Shown here: in pieces, positions 10,076 through 25,000 of the stretch | Layout of the letters: each line of letters begins with the position of its first letter | Numbering within the stretch: position 1 is the stretch's first letter | From: Brachypterus glaber | Lineage: Eukaryota > Arthropoda > Insecta > Coleoptera > Kateretidae | Assembly (NCBI GenBank): GCA_958510825.1 | Contig: OY294047.1 | Coordinates: forward strand, 124,001-188,000 | Length of the DNA stretch: 64,000 nucleotides | Direction: 5' to 3' | Translations under genes and position numbers: made by a program | The notes under the pieces: model-generated | What the model was told of the DNA's origin: nothing | The model's input: the letters and a program-made list of their open reading frames with translations, nothing else | Database searches by the model: none

Positions 10076-13000
10076 CTGAAAAAAAAAATATTATACAGGG
10101 TGTCTCAGAACACGCGTCCATCCATGAAGGTACAAATACTACATGAAAAAATATAAAAAAAGTTTATATAAAAATAGACCCCAAAATAGGGTTTTTATTT
10201 AAGGGGACTTTAATAAACCTTTTATATTTTTTTGTTGCTAGGCTGGGCTTCTTTTTGGTAAAAATCAGATTGGGATAAAATGGGGTAAAAACATTTTTTT
10301 TCAATTTATTTTTCGTTTGGACTTTTTATAAAAAAAATTGTTTTTACCCCATCTTACCCTTCCCCCAAATCCGATTTTTACCAAAAATAATCCCAGCCTA
10401 GAACTTTGGATAATCAATGAATGGTCCAAATTTGAAGTCTCTAGCCCGAAAAATCATATTTTTTGGATATAAAAAAAAGCAATAAAATTTTTTCGAATTT
10501 TTTTTTACTACCGAAAGACTTTCCTTTGGGAAAGTAAAACATATAACATTAAAACGTCAAATTTCAATTTTAATGTCAGCACATGATAGTACTTTTTTGC
10601 GATAAATAAATTATGTTAATTAAATTCGTCGTTTTAAAACAGGGTGGCCACAATTTCTTTTCAATTTCATTGAGTTTTGCCTGATATTTTAAATTTTTTC
10701 AATAACAGGTTTAGAATCAACAGAAAATTAAGCTGAACTTCAAATAAAATCCCGCAAAATAAGTCCAAACACTCATTTTTGAAAACCTTTGAATGAATAG
10801 AGTCAAAAAAGTCCAAAAGTTAGTGATAGGTCCAAACAATTTTTAATTTTTCGGAAATTATTCAATATTTCTTGGTAATTTTTGTACGAATGATAACTCC
10901 CATTAAGCTGAATAAAATGCCACAGGTTTGGCCTTTTTTAGTCTCGTACAAAAAGAGTGAGTTTTTTGCGGTTTTCCTTAACACTCTCAGAGCTCATGAC
11001 GCACCCGGTGCGTCATCGCTTTATTTCTAGACCACCGGTGAGTAATGTTCACTGGCTAATTTGACGCCAGTACTATAAGGTCAGTATTATACCGTGAACG
11101 TGACGCACGGGTGCGTCGCGCGGCTCAAATAAAGCGATGACGCACCGGTGCGTCTTTTTGTACGAGACTTTAAATCCAGTGGCATTTTATTCAGCTTATC
11201 ACGTTCGCTGCCGACGCACAGTGGTATAGAATGTAGCGGTCGCGTTTAAAATTAATTTCTCGCTTTATTAGTAGAGATAGAAAACTGAATTTAATTTTAC
11301 TTTGTAAAATAATAAAACGTTGGCTCATTTTAATGTTTATTCTTATAAACTTAAATACACGACTCATCCATACAGGCCGAAAAAGTATTAAAACAGTTTG
11401 CCGTTCCAAATTTATAGACTCCCAAACTTGGGCAAAATTTCAACTTCCTGAATATAAAATACAGGGTGATCCTGGCATGCCAAAATTTAAGAGGTGATTC
11501 TAGATCCAAAAATATAAAAAAAGTTCCTATAAAGGTTGGTCCGGAAATGAGCCCTAAGGGATCTAGGGCCCTTTAAAATTGTAATAAAAATAAGGTTTGT
11601 AATTAATAACTCGGGTACCCTTTAAGCTAGAGCGGCGAGCTTTTGCATGTATACTAGTATTAATAAGGGCAATAAGTTTATGTTAATTAATTTTTTTAAT
11701 TTATCCAGAGGCGTGCCCAGACGGACAAAATATATGAGGCTTAAAACATTTTTGCCCCAAACTTTTCTATGTGTATGTTTTTTGGATTTGTTGTAAAAAA
11801 TATAGATTTCTAGAGTAAAAATACATATAAAATATCATATAGTGTAACACTGTAGGAGCAACCGTTATCAAAAAAAAATGCAATTAAGAGGAAGTAACAT
11901 TTTGTGCCACCAAAAACGTTACTTTTTAAAAGGCTATTACTCCTTTAATATTAAATTTAGGTGTTTTGGTGTATAATACTTTTTTGCTCAGTTTTAAATG
12001 AAGAATCACCCTGCAGCATTAAAATTTTATTGGTGCTTTTTTTGTTCCCCATTCAATACGTCACCTTCGAAGGGCCGTAGCTCCCTTAGGGCTCATTTCC
12101 GGACCAACCTTTATAGAAACTTTTTTTCATATTTTTGGATGTAGAATCACCTCTTAAATTTCGGTACGCGAGTTCTGGAACAGGCTGTATATTTCGCAAA
12201 AAGTACAAAAAGATAAAAAAATTAAGAACAGATATGGATTCAGCAGGTCAAAATCTAAAAGGAATTTTGTTTTTATCTAAGATGAATCCCTGTTCCTTGG
12301 TAAAAGTGTTTAAGACGATGCAAAAAAAGCTATCTAACGATTTTTTTTTATTTTTACACAAACTAGCCGTGCCGAACGTGTTAAGTAAGCTAGTTTGGAC
12401 TTATCATCTTTTGATCCTACAGGCCGCAGTTGTAAAAAAATGTATACCTCTAGGTTTTCGGGGCGGCCTCCTTTGGCATCTAGCTGCCACCTTCGCCAGT
12501 TGCCTGGCAGAGGGCGGTAGTTCCAATCCACTGTCCTTGTCTAGCGCCACCAGTTTTCTCTCTTCCGCGAACCATTTCAGCCATCTTTGTTTGTCGTTCG
12601 ACGAACGGCAGCAAAACACCAGCCACTTGTCACGCACGCAACTGTACAGTTTTATTGCGTGACGCACTGTCACGCCTAAGTGGGCATCTGAAAGTAAGAA
12701 AAATATAATTTCTTTTCATACACGTTTTCTATTTGAAACTGTGCTTTTTATTTTCGTGCTAAAAATAGTGTTTATTACTCGAGAGAAAAGTGATTTTCAC
12801 ACCCGTGTGAATATAACAATTCGGGATATTTCCTTCAAATAGTGTATCAGACTTTAAATTTGATGCCCAGTGGGCCGAGATATTTGAATTTAAAAAATTA
12901 TACGTATATGCCCTATAAAAAATTTCGGATTCAAAGAGATTGAAAATAAAATCTAACTGAATTTGTTTGAAGCTGTTTCTGGAATCGCATTTGCAAATTA

Positions 13001-16000
13001 AAACGGATTAAAATGATTTAATTTTTAATCTATTTGAATTCGAATCAATTCGCAAAAAAAAAAACGGATTCAAACAGGTTCAAACAGTTAGATGTGTGAA
13101 ATTGGAAGGTCTTAGCATATGTTGAGACCTTTATGCTATATGTAGGTATAAAGCATAAAAAGTTGCCGGGCCGCGGCAAAGCATCCTATCCTATAAAAAT
13201 CGTATAATGTGTATACAATTTCCTTGCGGTAATTTACTAAAGTAAATATATATACATCATCTAGATAAGCTTATATAGACTTTTTTGATGCAATTGCCAA
13301 TTTTAGTAAGCATTTGCGAATTAAAAATATTTTATTTTATAGGGCTTCCATTTAAAATATAATTTTTTGAAATCGTGTTTTAAATGAGATATGCTAAAAA
13401 AACGTTTGTCTGCTTTAAACGCCAATATATCGTAAACAATGCATTTTAGGAAAAAATTGTAACATTTTTTGACCAATTTAAAATTATCTTAACCACAAAA
13501 CCCCCTATACATATAGCAATGTTTGTGAAAAAATATTGTATTTACCCCCATTTGACCCCGTTGCCCAATCCCAATGTTTACCAAAAACAATCCCCAGCGA
13601 GAACTTTTGGTAATATACCTGAAAGCCAAATTTCAAGTCTCTACCTTAAATCGTTCTTAAGTTATCGTGGCCACAAGATTTCCCGGACAGAACGACCGAT
13701 CAATCGACCGACCGACAATTTTTTTTGTGCTTGACATTGATTTATATCGACATAAAGCGTCACAAAATGCAAAAATGCGCAAAAGGAAAATTTGAAAATT
13801 TTTGCACGATACAAGGCTTTCCGAAATATTGAAAATTTTCAAAATGGGAAAGCAAAAATAATAAAATAAAATGTTACCTTTGCCGTCAGGTACATCAATG
13901 ATTTCACAAGTATCCAAACACACACGGCCCTTGTATACAAAATTATTTCGCTTCAGGATATCCTGCAAAACAGAAAACACAAAACTATAAAATTTACATT
14001 TTCATACACGTTTTACTTTTGCACCTGTGCGTGTTATTTTCGCAAAAAAAAGTAGTTTACTCGAAAGGAAAGTGTTTTTCACGCTCGAGTGGAAATTTTG
14101 CGCAAATCAGGCTTTAAATCGTTCAGTATAAAATAATGTAAATTATTTTAGTTAGTTATTAAGACAGCAAACACAAATTTCTTAACACGTTGGCTACCAT
14201 GGCGGTCCGTGGGGCCGCTAGGACTTACTGCAATAGACGAACATAGTAATTATTGCCTCGTTAATTTTTTTGAAATTTTATTAATTTATATGGACCCGAA
14301 TATGGACCGGTATTTATGCAAAAAAAAAGAAAAAGTTCAATTTTTAGACTTCCTTTGAACTTTCGATGTAACAAATTTGGCTTTCTAAAATTTGGGTTTG
14401 GTCCAACTGACAAGAAATCTGATATAGAGGTGGTTTACCTTTTTGCAATAGACAATTTGATGATCAAAAAGAAATAAAGTAATATTATTGGTCCAGATCC
14501 CCGAAGTCACCTTGACCACTTCTCCTTGGTAGATTAGTCGCGAACTTACTTCTATCAGATCTTCACCCTGAAAATAACATTTTTTTGTTTAATTTTTAGT
14601 CAAAAGGTATTTTTTTTCAAACATTGGATTTTATATCAAAAAACTAGTGGATGGTTTTAACTAGAAATACACTGCCCAGTAAAAGAGCTTTCCCATTTTT
14701 CCTCCGCGCGTGAAATGGATTTTTTATTATTAGATTCACTGTTAGCAACCGTAAAAACCCGAATATAACAATTTTCACGAAAACTACCCCAAGCTCCTCA
14801 GATTTAGATTCTTTGGCCCCAAAAACCCCTATTTTTGACGAAAACATCGAAAATGTTTACCTCCTCACCCCCGCGGGGTGGAGTTTATTCTCAGATTCAA
14901 TTTCAGCAACCTTAAAAACCCCTATATAGCAATTATTATTATTTTGTAAAAAAATTTTTTTCCCCCATTGCCCTTGGCGCACACCAATGTTCACCAAAAA
15001 CAATCCCAAGCGAGAAAATTTGGTAACATACCTGTATGCCATATTTTCAAGTCTCTAGCTTAAAGCGTTCTCAAGTTATCGTGCACAAAAAATTTCCCGA
15101 ACAGAACGACCAACCGATCGACCGAATTTTTTTTTTGCTCGAAATTGATTTATATCGATATAAAACATTATAAAACGCAAAAATACGAAAAAAAATGTTG
15201 AAAAGACGTATCATAATTTTTTAATATAGGACCCATAAATAAAATAAAATAATTGAAGGTTCACATTCATAAAATACGAATAAAGCAGTTTTGTATCCGT
15301 ATTTAAGGTGCAATTATCACTTATTCCAACACTGTAATGCATAACTCACCTCCCAGCCCTCCACGCGCTGTTGCCAAGCCGCCAATTTCTCCAAACTCTC
15401 CATTTTCCTTTTCCTTTCGTTAATCAACATGGCCACGCCCCTCATCACATCCAACGCCTCCTTGGTATCTTCGAAATCCTTGTGATCCGCTTTTGTGTAT
15501 TTTAAAAGCTCCGCCAATTGTAGCGGATATTTACAAATTCTTTGAACCGGAGTTAATAAATAGCCATCTAGCGGAATTTCTATTAAACCACGCATTAGTC
15601 TACAAGCCTCGAAAAATTTACTATAATTGTTATACTGATAGAGTTCCTGCAAATTTGCCGTCGCCATAGGATGGCTGTTGCAATAATCCGAATACATTTT
15701 AAAGCCGGATCTGTGTTTTAAAAAACAACTACCTAAGCAACTTTTGTAAGGTGCGTCAAAAACTATACAAGCTTCTAAATCTTTTAGAAAAGAAGACTGA
15801 AACTTTAAAATTTCTTCTAAATTTATAAAAATAGTTTCAATTTGTTCCGAAGTGAACATATCTTTTCGTTTTCGACACTCCGAGATGTAACCCTCAGAGA
15901 CATCTTGTAGCACTTTGACGAACTCTCGTTCAGTGTTCACTAACTCGCGCACTACACTAGTTCTAACTTGGTCGTTCGATAATAGAGATATGCTAGTTCG

Positions 16001-19000
16001 CCGTCTGATCGACGAGGGCGCTGCGCGTCCCGACGCCATTGCTGCCAGACAGTCCTCCACGGTGTCTTCTTGGCTCACTCTTAACCTATAGAATATTTTA
16101 GCGTTAAACTTTTTCTATGAAAACATCGGGAAAGATTAACATTTTCTTATGGATTTTTAATGCATTTAAATAACAAGCCGTGAAGATATGCTACGCATTC
16201 CATTATATATTATTCACAGTAAATAGTATTTTCGCAAATACTTTCAAACAAAAAAAAAATTAACATTTTTTTTAAACGTCATTTTCTTGAAAAAAAGAAA
16301 AAAATTAAAAAAATCTCAAAAAAAAATTCAAAAAACATTTTTCAAAATTTTAATTTTTTTTATTTACTTTTTTTTAAAAAACAAAAAAATTAAAAAAATG
16401 AGAATACTTATACTATTTTTTAACCCCCCATAACGGTTTTGTTTTTGGGGGGAATACTTTCATAATAAGTAGAATTATTTTTTTATGAAACAAATTTATA
16501 TCCAAGAATTTTTTGTCTAGGATGATTTTTGATTTTTTTTTGAAAATTCGAAAGTACCGTATAATATTTTTCTACCGCAGGCGCTGATAATATAATAAGA
16601 CTAAAACTAAATGATGATTACACAGGCCAACAAATTTTCAAGTTTTGAAAGTTCATTTGGACAGCTGATTTTGGGTAATTTAGTTAATAATATGTTGATT
16701 TCGAATATAACTTCCGTTTTTGTCCACGTAAGGGTTTTTAACAACCTCACAGTGGACCAGGAAAAAAAAACACAGACAAAATTCTGAATTTTTGCATACG
16801 ACTATTTTTGATGCCGCCGATTTTGAATAAAATAACAAAAAAAAAATAATTTGTGCCATTAGGGTGGTCCAAAATTTAATTTTTGTTTCGATTTTTATAA
16901 AAATGTGTCAAATGGCTTCTTTTGATATGTTGATGTAGACAAATGTCCATAAATTAAAAATTCTACACTTTACGTTAAAGAATGGGATTTTTGGCATGAG
17001 TCATTGAGTGTTAACTAAGCTAAAAAATAAAAAAACATCCGATAAAAAAATCCTGTTGACCTGTGTTATGTTTTAAGTATGTTTATAGTATTATTCTTAC
17101 CTCACAAATTGCGCGGGGAACCACCCCATTTTCCCCTTTGAAGATCCCCACCACCAGTCTCTATTCGCCGTTTCTAGGACCTCTATCACATCCCCAGCCC
17201 TAAAAGCCAGTTCCTCCGACTCTATGGCCACGTGGTCGAAAACGGCTTCGGCCAAAATGACCATTTCCTCGTCCATGGCCAACTCGAGGGATTTTTTTCG
17301 CTCCGACAAGGAGGCTATGGAGGATTCGGAATCGGACATCATCTCCTCGTCGGAGATGGTGAGCCGGTTCTCGTGTTCGTCCTCGCCGAGGACGGTTGGC
17401 CCGCCACCGTTTCTTAAACCTGAAAAAAAATACGTTTTTACAGCTTAATTAGCAAAAAGAAATTTTTATTTATATGAAATGATTATAATACTTGTATCAG
17501 TTCAAGACCAAAAGTGACCAAAACGTCATATTTCCTTATAAAGGAATCACAAAGTCCAACTTTTCGCCCGCAAAACATGAACAAAAAGTGAGGCTTTTAG
17601 AATCAATCGAATACAAAAATATTTTTTTTAGTAGTGTTGTTAATGTAAAACGTTTGTTTAATAATTACCTATGGGTTTGTTTCTCATCAGCGGCGACAAC
17701 TTATCGATATCCAAGGGCTGACTAAGAGACCGCCTCAGCTGACCGTATCTCCTGCCCGTCCGCAGTTGGACCCCATCCGAAGTTACGGGCGGTTTTTTGC
17801 TGGGACTCTCCAGTCGACCCCTCAGATGGGCCGGGGATGACATCAGTTTTCTGTACGAGGATCTGGCGTCCCAATTCAGCAGTCTTTGACCGCCGAGATC
17901 GGACCGTGTTCTGCGAACTTGCTGGTGGTTGTGCGCTCGTTGTTTTAAATCAGACTGAAATTAAATACAAAAAACATGCATATTAAATAAAAACAGTATC
18001 TCGTACATATTAACTTTTTTTAGTAGCCATATTTAATTCTAAGTTAACATGTTAGTAACACAGAGAATAGTATATTAAGGGACAAACTATATAAGACACT
18101 ATTTTGGCGCACGCATCTATGTTTGGAAAACGAGCCGCGAAGCGGGAGTTTTTTAATGGACGAGTGTGCCAAATGTCTTATGAAAAGAGTTCTTTTATAC
18201 TATTTTATCTATTTGAGTGTTTTATACTGCTAACAGAGTGGTTTAGTTTTGCCAAATTTTAATATGATTGATTTGGGGAATTTAATGTATGTATTTCAAT
18301 TGGTAACAATGACACTAACAATCTAAAAATTTTCATTTGTTTTTTTTTATTACTTTATACTTTTCAAGTTTTAAGTGATTTTTTATAAACACCATTCAAC
18401 GAGAGAATGCGACTCTGACGTCACAGCGCGTAAATTTAAAAAGTCCAAACCTTATTTATTAGGACTTAATACATAATTATTATATAGAAAATGTATGTAT
18501 ACAATAGTAATTTATTAATTCGTAAGAAATAAGTTTCAATTACTCTACAGAGTGGCATTTAGTTTACGCGCTGTGACGACAGAGTCGCATTCTCTCGTTG
18601 AATGGATATTAGTTATTTTGAATAAGAATGGACGAGGAAGAGTTAACATTTACTCGTGTATAAGGGTGTCTCAAATGCTTTCATCCTGCCAGCCGAAAAC
18701 CTCCACTTCTAGTGTTTGGGCTTTTTGTAACTTGAACAAACAAAACGAAAACCAAAACTACAAAAACGTAATTATGAAACGAAAATAGATAAACCATTTT
18801 TTCTATGTTAGAATTAAATATGGCGGATGGTCGCCATCTTTATTTCTGTATTAGTGAGACAGAACTAAATATGTCCCTTCTACACATTCGCAATCTAGAC
18901 ACTTTTTGTATCATGAATTTTCTTGATTTTTAGGTTTTTAATTATGCCAATTTTGCGCATAATTAATAAAGTCTGATTCCTTCTGTTTATCGCTAACACT

Positions 19001-22000
19001 GCTTAATTTATACAGCAATAAAAGTGTTTGTTATTAATTAAAAAACAAATTTCTTGATCCCGTTATGTTAGCATATTTAAAACGAAATATTCAAAAAGGT
19101 CAGTATAAATACAAGTTTTTAGCAGTAGTGGTTCGTTAAAACATGGGAAAGCAAATTTATTAACTGATCTGTATAATTAATTGTTATTTTCCTCACTTCA
19201 CGCATCAGAGGTATTTTCGTTCTATAAAATAGTTTCTGCTTTACATAAATATTACCTTTTATTTTTAGATTGATTACATTATCTTTAAACATTTTAATTT
19301 AAAAATATTTTATTTTACCCAGATCTAGAGGCGAATTCCATAGAAGTGGCAATCAAGATTTTACCTACGATATGTTATAATACTATTTCCTATTAAAATA
19401 CTCTATTTTTTATCATTATTCCGGAAAACCGGAGTGACAGACTCCCGATATCATTAGATAAATTATATTTTAACAAAAAACTTTTCTCAAGCAAGTATAC
19501 TTATGAAACCTAAAAAAAAAAGTTATAAGAAGGGTAGTTTAAAAAGAACACCCTGTAGAGTAATTTGATAACACCCATACATTCAAATTCCCTTAAGTTT
19601 TACGGCATCCTGGCTAGTAAATAGTTTTATTATTGACATCGAACGGTAAAATATAAAACCTACGATATTAATATCAATTATGTACCTTTGTTTATCATAA
19701 AGCAAACACACCATCGGAAGATTTTACAACACCAACTATCAATAAGCAAAATTGTAAAAACGATTGTAGTCGCTAAAACTGACAGCCGTGAAATACAGGT
19801 AGAAGCAGATGTTCGAAACTGTTGTTAATATCGCACGAACGAAGGTAGTAGCCATACTGCCGTCTAATCCAAAAAATCGTATCTTTAATTCGAGTTGTAA
19901 GACGTTTTACATTCTACACTCTATGGTTTACTTTCCTAGGAAAAATTGTGTACATTACTCGGGAGGAAAGTGTTTTTCACGTTTGTGTGAATGTTTTGCT
20001 CACTCGGCCTCTTGTTAAATATTCCCACTTGCTACAAAAAACTCAACTTTTCGCTCTACTCTTTGAAGAATTTAAATAAGTGTGAAAAACACTTCCCTCT
20101 CGAGTAATGAACACTATTTTTCCTACGAAAGTAAAACTCACAACGGTGTGACATAAGTCTTTTTGGATGTGAACGGCAGTATATTTCTTCACCTGCACAG
20201 GCAATCCGGCGTTGTTCTGCTCCCTTTCAGAATTTTAAAAAGAAATGAGACGCCGAATCCCTATAGGTACATGTACGAGGGCTTGTCCATGGACTTTGTT
20301 AGACATTTGGTAAAAATATGAATAATATTTTAAAAGAATTACCCAATAATGTTTCAATTTATAAAAAAAACTTAAAATCGTAGTGATAAAATTGGTCAAT
20401 ACAAATTGGATTTTTTAATGGTTTGGATTATTATAACATTTTTTGAAAATTATAGTTTAGATTATTAGTTCTCGAGTTATTGCGCACACAAAAAACGTTA
20501 CTTCAGATGGACGGACAGATGGACATTAAAAAAAAAAGTTGCTTATTTTTTCATGAAACAAATTTATATCCAAGAATTTTTTGATTATCACTATTTTTAT
20601 TTTTTTTTGAATTTTTTAGCTATCGATGATCGTTTTTTTTTGTTTTTATTAGAAATTTTAAGGTAAGTTGATTTTTCTTTTTTAGATTTAAAATTAAAAT
20701 TAAATTAAAAAATGACATGTTCTGTCAAAAATTGGCAAATTATACATGGTTGTACTCGGAATTCAATTTTGAATCAAAATATGTTAAACTATACATTTTG
20801 ATAAGTTAATAAACAAAAAAGTTATAGGGGTGTACCAGTATTTTGTGGCACCCGGTATATAAAAGCATATTTTATGTTTAACTCGCTCGTAGAAAAAAAT
20901 ATTGTTCTTAACGCATGCGTAAAGAGGCTTTTCCGCACTCGATTGCTTGTCTGAACTCTGCTACGCGTAGTTCAGGCAAATGCAATCTAAAAGAGCCTCT
21001 TTCCACACTTGTTAGGAAAATAGCTATATTCAAACTTACATGTACGCAGTTCTTTATTACATTTTCGAATTATACAATAGTAATGTCTCTGATATCTTAG
21101 ATAATAACAATAGATATCATAAAAACACACAATAGGTACACTTATGCCAAAAGTTTAAAAAACAGAGTTAGAAGCGAACACTAAAAATAGTTTGATTTAA
21201 AAACACTATAATATTATGACAAGTGTTATCAACTTCCTCCACCTTATCAAACATAGGTTTACTAACTATATTTTCTTACGAATAATACTTCTGACCATGA
21301 ATGATTGTTTATTTTTTGATAATCTTTATGTGTCATAGGTATTTAAACGCTATTAAAAGCAATTGCACTTTATAAATGATAAGTACAATTTATTTAGGTA
21401 GATATACTTCAAAGATAAATAAATGTTTTTAGATTGTCAACATAATTTCGTTAGTAAGATAAATTGAGAACTCTTTGAGTTAAGAAGATTTTAAGCCAGG
21501 TAAGCAACATGTTTTCTAAATATGTATTTTAAACATTTCTCAAGCATACATCAATTACAGAGGCTGGACTTTTGGTATTCATTTACCAGGGACTACAATT
21601 TTTAAAAATATATTATTACATAATATTTTATTTTTATATCTATTTAAATCATATACGGGGTTAAACTTGGAAACCCGGTTAAAACTATTGTTGGACACTT
21701 CTAGGCTCTCCCGCCATTTTTTAACTAAACCGACTGTTGTTATTGGATTTTGGGATACACCAATTTAAAACATATCGATGGTCTACAAAGGTGCTAAGTA
21801 CATAAGGTTTCCCTATATACTTAGCACCTTTGTATGGTAGACCGTTTCCAACCTACTATAGATATAGATAGATATGGACGGTTAGTATCCTCAGATTTAA
21901 TTTAAAAATATTCTTTAAAAAATTCTCTTGCGAGCCCCCGGTAAACGAAGTCCGGCCTCTGGCCATAAAATATAATTTTATGACTTTTTTTTCTCTTCCA

Positions 22001-25000
22001 CGAAAATCTGGTGACTTGACAAAAGGTTTTCTATGAAGCCAAATGTGTTTTTCTTCTTTTCATAGCAAGTCTTAAAAAATCCTCCAAAAACTATTATTCA
22101 GAAAACTAAGGCAAACAATCACATTTTATACCTTCGAAATACCCCCTAGGAACGTTCCTAGGGTTCCCATTCTATATTATGCATATAAACCAGCTCTGGT
22201 AAAATTTGAAAACGAAAAAATAACATTTTAGAAAAAAAAAGGTCGATTTCAATACTTCAGGAGAAAATGAAAAGGTGGATATGTGAAAAAAATAAAGTTA
22301 ATTACTTTAATCGGAGAAATAATAGTTATGTAATAATCACTTTAGATTAAATTCGATATAAGAATGAAAAAAAATTACAAGTCGGAACACTTGATGTAGT
22401 GTCCCCCGGGGAGTAGATGAAGAAATCATCTTGGACTTTGTGTTTTTGTCGATTTGCACGACTATTTTGCATTTCTCGATAAAAAAGATGAGACACAAAT
22501 TTGTAGAGAATTGAAATTCTCTACAATCTTCTTAAAGTTAATATTGTTGAAACAAAAATATTATTTGCTAATATTTTTTCACACTTTTTGCTTATTATAA
22601 GCAATAAATATTTGTTTTCAACAATATTGACTATTTAAAGATTGTAGAGAATTGAATTCTCTACAAATTTGTCACCCACCTTTTCTATCGAGAAATGCGA
22701 AATACGCGTGCTAATCGACAGAAACCTAAAATCACACTAAATCCAGGATAGCGGACACTTCCCAAGAATGTATTTTCTTCATCTACATTTAACTGTGTCA
22801 ACATTTAGTCATGAAAAAATCTTAAATGATTTGGCTATAAGTGCTGAAAAAAATCATACATACCTTAAATTTGTCAATCAGTATCTGATTGAGGAGATCC
22901 GACTGCGGCCTCGAAAGTTTCCCATGCGGAGGCCTCCTTCGGACCGACGGAGGACTGTCAGGCTCGTCGCCTGCGGGGTCGGTGTCGTGCGATTCTGAAC
23001 TGTCCCCTGCTGCGCCCCCGCAACTAGGCACCATCTGCAAATTACGTTACCAGGTTTATTGCAGAAGCAGAAGGAAATGCAGTTAAATAAACAAGGTATT
23101 TTTATAAAGAAAAGCGGCAGATTAAAAAAAAACTAAACTTAAAAACCGAAACTATTTCTTTCCTGGACTCGTCTTTTTGAGAGCCTCATATCTCGCCTCA
23201 CAAACCAAACTCGTCCAATAAAGATGTTATTTCAGACCTTGCTAATATTATTGTGTTTCACATATGACAGGGACAAATTTAAATGGTGCACCCATATAGT
23301 CGTATTAATGATTGTGGTCATTTGCAAAACAAGTTTATACTACGATATTTCAAGAACGCTTTTACACAGGGACTTAAATTTTGGACCAAAGATCTTCGAC
23401 GTGGCAAAAAATTTTTGGTCAACATTTCAAGTCTCTATGTAAAAGCGTTCTTGAAATATCGTACTGTAAAGTTGTTTTGCAAGCGACCTGCGGCATTAAT
23501 ACGACGTTATCCATGGATAAGAGGTAAATATGGTAAAATTTTAGTTTTTTTTTTAAGGGGATAAACTGAAAACTATACTATACTGCCCTCCTAAGACAAG
23601 CTGTCCGATCTGCAAATTAGATGATTTAAGATATGGCCAGTTTTACTGTTTTTATTTACACTTTTTGAAAACATTGTTAAGTAAATATGGCGTTGAGTTC
23701 TGCTTTATTTTAAATCAAAAACACGTGATATCCTTTGAAAAAAATATATATTTTTTTGTTAGAAAAATAAATTATCATACTAAATGCATTTGTTCTATCT
23801 GAGAAAGTTGGGACAAAATGATCTAAAAAGTCTAATCAAATTACTAAGATATGTAAAGTTAGTCCTAGTCCTGACATATTTGTCTAGTAAAGACTAGTTA
23901 GGACAATTTTATTTAGAAAACATCGAAAATTTTTCACGTAGGACAAACATCTTAGGCTAATTTTTAGGACATTTTTTAGTAGGCACATGGGGCTAGTGTA
24001 AAGCAAAACAATGGTATGCTTATCTCAAAAAGTGAACTTATTTTATCAGGGCAGCATAGAGGAAAGATAATTTTCTCTGTGATATTATCAATATTAAAAA
24101 ACTAATAAAGCGCAAATAAACAAAAACAAAAACTAAATAAAATTCACGAGTTTATGTGAATTACATGTATAAATTTGAATTATGTAACAACTGATGAGAT
24201 GTAAATATGTATTATAAATAGTTTCGATTAAAAAAACATGGAGTCAGGTCAGATCGGTGGCGTTTCCACTGTAAAACAGCGTTACATATCAGTGTCGTTT
24301 AGGCTTTTTGTCTCTAATTCAGCAATAACTTTTAAACGATTTCGCCTAGAAACTTTAAATTCGCTACTTATTGTGTGTGATATTTCTCTATATATTATTA
24401 GCTTTTTTCTTCCGAATAATTAGCCAGGATTTCACTGTTTTTATGTAGACTTTTGTGAAATTGTTTTAAGTAAAAAAACATCGCACGGATTTATTGATAA
24501 TAATAAAAATTATATATTTTTACAAAGTGTGGTTTGGCCACAGTTTTCAAATTTCGAGCAGAATTCTTGACATATTTTAAAACAATCGAATTTGAAGGCT
24601 TTAGATGCACGTGTTTACAAGTTATTGCTTTAGTGGTAAAAATAACAGAGAACATTTATACAATTTTTAAAACCCAGTCCTACTTTTTAAACGTTTTGCC
24701 TAAACTTTAACAAAATTATATACCATAGAATAATAGCCAAGTTTCGAAAGTTAGACATCTGGTTTGGGAAAATGAGGTATACCCTTAATTTATAAAGTTC
24801 AGACAAAAGGCTGCAGGGCACAGACAGAACATGCTTTTTCCATTTTCCTTCAACTCTCTAAAAGGTGATGTATAGAAATATATATAAACACATCGTCAAC
24901 ATTCTTGGACCCTTCATATTTTAAAGAAAAAAAAATAACTCAATTTTGAATAAAATATTATGAGATACTACACCTAAATAGTAAAGTATTACTGCCTTTT

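Larger units (their letters stand above)
17955..22863 (-). other. RhoGEF intron, 4.9 kb
   Basis: Apart from the listed foldback elements (18392, 19929, 20922, 21779, 22413) the DNA is AT-rich with only chance frames. A GGACGGACAGATGGAC run near 20510 belongs to a dispersed repeat. Confidence 0.5.

Noticed and set aside
12135..12662. A 175-codon plus-strand frame
   Set aside because: It is antisense to the well-supported PH-domain exon at 12448-12687 and starts in a transposon end.
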